NCBI GenBank assembly: GCA_934462715.1
Contig: CAKSIJ010000013.1
Location: 1 to 64,000 of the forward strand
Origin: an uncultured Clostridia bacterium
GTDB lineage: Bacteria > Bacillota > Clostridia > UBA1381
Length of the DNA stretch: 64,000 nucleotides
Reading direction: 5' to 3'
Position 1 is the first letter of the stretch; each line of letters begins with the position of its first letter. Below, piece by piece: positions 62,508 through 64,000 of this stretch. The position numbers were made by a program, and so were the translations under genes. The notes beneath the pieces were generated by a model. That model had not been told where the DNA came from. It was given only the letters and a program-made list of their open reading frames with translations, and searched no databases.

Positions 62508-63887
62508 GTGAGCAGAATGAACATATACCGCGTAGGAAAATTAATGGGATTAATCAGCGATATAATTGCAGTAAATCTTGTTTTTTTACTGACAGATCTT
62601 GTTTTTCCCCGGACAACCTACACGCTTCCCGTTTATCTGATTTTCGTATGCATAATAACAGCGGTTCAGATTATTCTTGATACCTATGCCGATTTCTATT
62701 CGTATACAACGCAGAATAAAAGGCTTCCGGTAACAATTGCCGTTGCAATGGCAATGTCGGTGTGCATTTCCCTGCCGGTTATCGCACTGACCGGAAATGC
62801 CTCCCAGCTCTCCCCTATTGAGTATTTTTTCTTTTACTTTTCGAGCTATGCGTCAATCATTTCCGGGCGCAAGCTTGTTTTTAAACTGCTTATTAAAGCA
62901 AGGAAAAAACAGTCAATGCTTATAATCTACGCAAAGGGCTGCCCTGAAGAATTTCTGAACAGGCTTAAAAGAAACGCCGTAGACTACGGAAGTGTAAGGC
63001 TTGTTGAAATATCGGAGGATAATGCGGAGGAAATCGAGGACGATATCGATAAAAGCGACAATCTGCTGATTTTAAGCAATGTTCCCGAAAGGCTCAGAGA
63101 TAAATATATTCTGTATTCCTTCAGCAAGGGCAAAAGCGTGAAAATAATACCGACAGTTGAAAATCTCGCCTTGACCGGCGGAAGAATAACTCATATCGGA
63201 GATACCCCCATAATCGGTCTTAACAACGATACGCACTTTTCTGCGGCCGGGCTGATTAAACGTGCGTTTGACATAGCCGCCTCTCTGTTCGGTCTGATTA
63301 TCACCTCCCCGGTATTTCTTATAATCGCCGCCGCAATCAAGCTTGACTCTCCCGGCAGCGTATTCTATTTTCAGGAAAGATATACAATACACAAAAAGAG
63401 ATTTAACATCATCAAATTCAGAACTATGGTTAAAGACGCCGAAAAAATGGGCGCAAAACTTGCAACGGAGCGTGATGACAGAATCACACGCATCGGCAGA
63501 ATCTTAAGGTCATGCCGTCTTGATGAGCTGCCGCAGCTTATTAATATACTCAAAGGCGAAATGTCTTTTGTCGGCCCCAGACCCGAAAGACCGATCTACG
63601 CGGACAGATACAGCGTAATGGTTAAAAATTATGATATACGCTACACCGTCAAGGCAGGGCTGACAGGCTATGCTCAGATATACGGTCAGTATAACACAAA
63701 GGTGTCGGATAAGGTACTCTTTGACAGTATCTATATCAACAATTTTTCTCTGTGGCTCGATTTAAAGCTTATCATGCAAACCGCACTGATTATGTTTGTC
63801 AGGGAATCGACAGAGGGCGTTAACGAAAATATGGCAAGCGTCCCCAATGCAGCGAAGTCCGAAAAAAGCAAGGCAGGTAAGCTATGA
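62508..63887 (+). CDS. Exopolysaccharide polyprenyl glycosylphosphotransferase
   Basis: A 459-residue membrane protein. It has four N-terminal helices (~10-130), a Rossmann-like CoA-binding middle domain and, from ~250, the bacterial sugar transferase domain with its membrane re-entrant helix (FDIAASLFGLIITSPVFLII), the ERYTIHKKRFNIIKFRTM motif, CRLDELPQLINILKGEMSFV and GPRPERP. It transfers a sugar-1-phosphate to undecaprenyl phosphate, the first step of a surface polysaccharide. The start is GTG with GGAGG 8 nt upstream. It overlaps the next glycosyltransferase gene by 4 bp (ATGA) and begins a polysaccharide operon that leaves the window. Confidence 0.94.
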   Translation: MSRMNIYRVGKLMGLISDIIAVNLVFLLTDLVFPRTTYTLPVYLIFVCIITAVQIILDTYADFYSYTTQNKRLPVTIAVAMAMSVCISLPVIALTGNASQLSPIEYFFFYFSSYASIISGRKLVFKLLIKARKKQSMLIIYAKGCPEEFLNRLKRNAVDYGSVRLVEISEDNAEEIEDDIDKSDNLLILSNVPERLRDKYILYSFSKGKSVKIIPTVENLALTGGRITHIGDTPIIGLNNDTHFSAAGLIKRAFDIAASLFGLIITSPVFLIIAAAIKLDSPGSVFYFQERYTIHKKRFNIIKFRTMVKDAEKMGAKLATERDDRITRIGRILRSCRLDELPQLINILKGEMSFVGPRPERPIYADRYSVMVKNYDIRYTVKAGLTGYAQIYGQYNTKVSDKVLFDSIYINNFSLWLDLKLIMQTALIMFVRESTEGVNENMASVPNAAKSEKSKAGKL

Positions 63888-64000
63888 AAAAAATATCCGT
63901 TATCGTTGCCGCTTATAATGCCGAAAAATATATAGATAAATGCATACAGTCGGTTTTATCGCAAAATGCCGATACCGAGCTGATTGTTATCAATGACGCT
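63884..64000 (+). CDS. Family 2 glycosyltransferase, N-terminal part (cut by window end)
   Basis: Only the first 39 codons are present: KISVIVAAYNAEKYIDKCIQ followed by SVLSQNADTELIVIND, the standard opening of GT2 enzymes, with the nucleotide-sugar binding strand and the start of the DD region. It overlaps the sugar transferase stop codon by 4 bp, so it is co-translated. It would add the next sugar of the surface polysaccharide. Confidence 0.88.
   Translation, partial: MKKISVIVAAYNAEKYIDKCIQSVLSQNADTELIVINDA

Overview
The window looks like the chromosome of a spore-forming, low-GC Clostridia-type Firmicute, probably a gut or plant-biomass commensal. The signs are paired SleB/YpeB germination genes, the asp23-fakA-recG cluster, strong GGAGG ribosome binding sites, TTGACA-N17-TATAAT promoters, many AraC-type sugar regulators, several plant-glycan hydrolases and a class II cyclic-di-GMP riboswitch. 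The lineage is inferred from gene content only. I see no rRNA, tRNA, CRISPR array, prophage or intact transposase.

Layout. 190-2050: small stress/acetyltransferase genes on the minus strand, including two tandem YoaP-like genes. 2203-6787: a minus-strand sugar/polyol catabolic set (ThuA-like, two Gfo/Idh/MocA dehydrogenases, a TIM-barrel isomerase) plus an S24/S26 peptidase. 7131-14351: three AraC regulators (one frameshifted), a GH2 hydrolase, and an SDR / dehydroquinase-like / quinone-oxidoreductase operon. 14442-25634: an MsmX/UgpC-type sugar ABC ATPase, an EF-G paralogue, a SleB-like hydrolase, a BlaI/M56 regulatory pair, thrC, a P-loop protein, pgi and ruvX. 25738-31737: a frameshifted csoR with its operator, sleB-ypeB, uxaC, a pseudouridine synthase and a YesL-like protein. 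31805-40625: mnmG, PAP2 phosphatase, a Gx-type membrane protein, a duplicated Pr6Pr protein, a 188-bp MITE-like element, then asp23-fakA-recG. 40662-46326: an AraC/GH2 pair, a nitroreductase and a lipoprotein.

46536-56750 is the most notable region: a bacterial microcompartment (BMC) operon. In order it encodes a class II aldolase, a PduO-HbpS fusion, a CoA-acylating aldehyde dehydrogenase, a Zn-alcohol dehydrogenase, four BMC-H shell proteins, PduL, a BMC-P vertex protein, PduS, a BMC-T and a DeoR regulator. It is followed by a GH127 remnant and a GH78 rhamnosidase. The simplest reading is a fucose/rhamnose metabolosome: the aldolase makes lactaldehyde, which is oxidised through lactyl-CoA and PduL and reduced by the alcohol dehydrogenase. 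The order recalls glycyl-radical fucose/rhamnose loci (GRM5 type), but neither a glycyl radical enzyme with its activase nor a B12 diol dehydratase is present. Four enzymes carry recognisable encapsulation-type terminal helices.

59633-64000 is a cell-surface/exopolysaccharide region. It opens with a strong promoter and a class II c-di-GMP riboswitch with its own terminator, ahead of a leucine-rich-repeat protein, then a secreted protein, a polyprenyl sugar-phosphate transferase and a truncated GT2 glycosyltransferase. A recurring palindrome fused to a Shine-Dalgarno sequence precedes at least six unrelated genes across the window.
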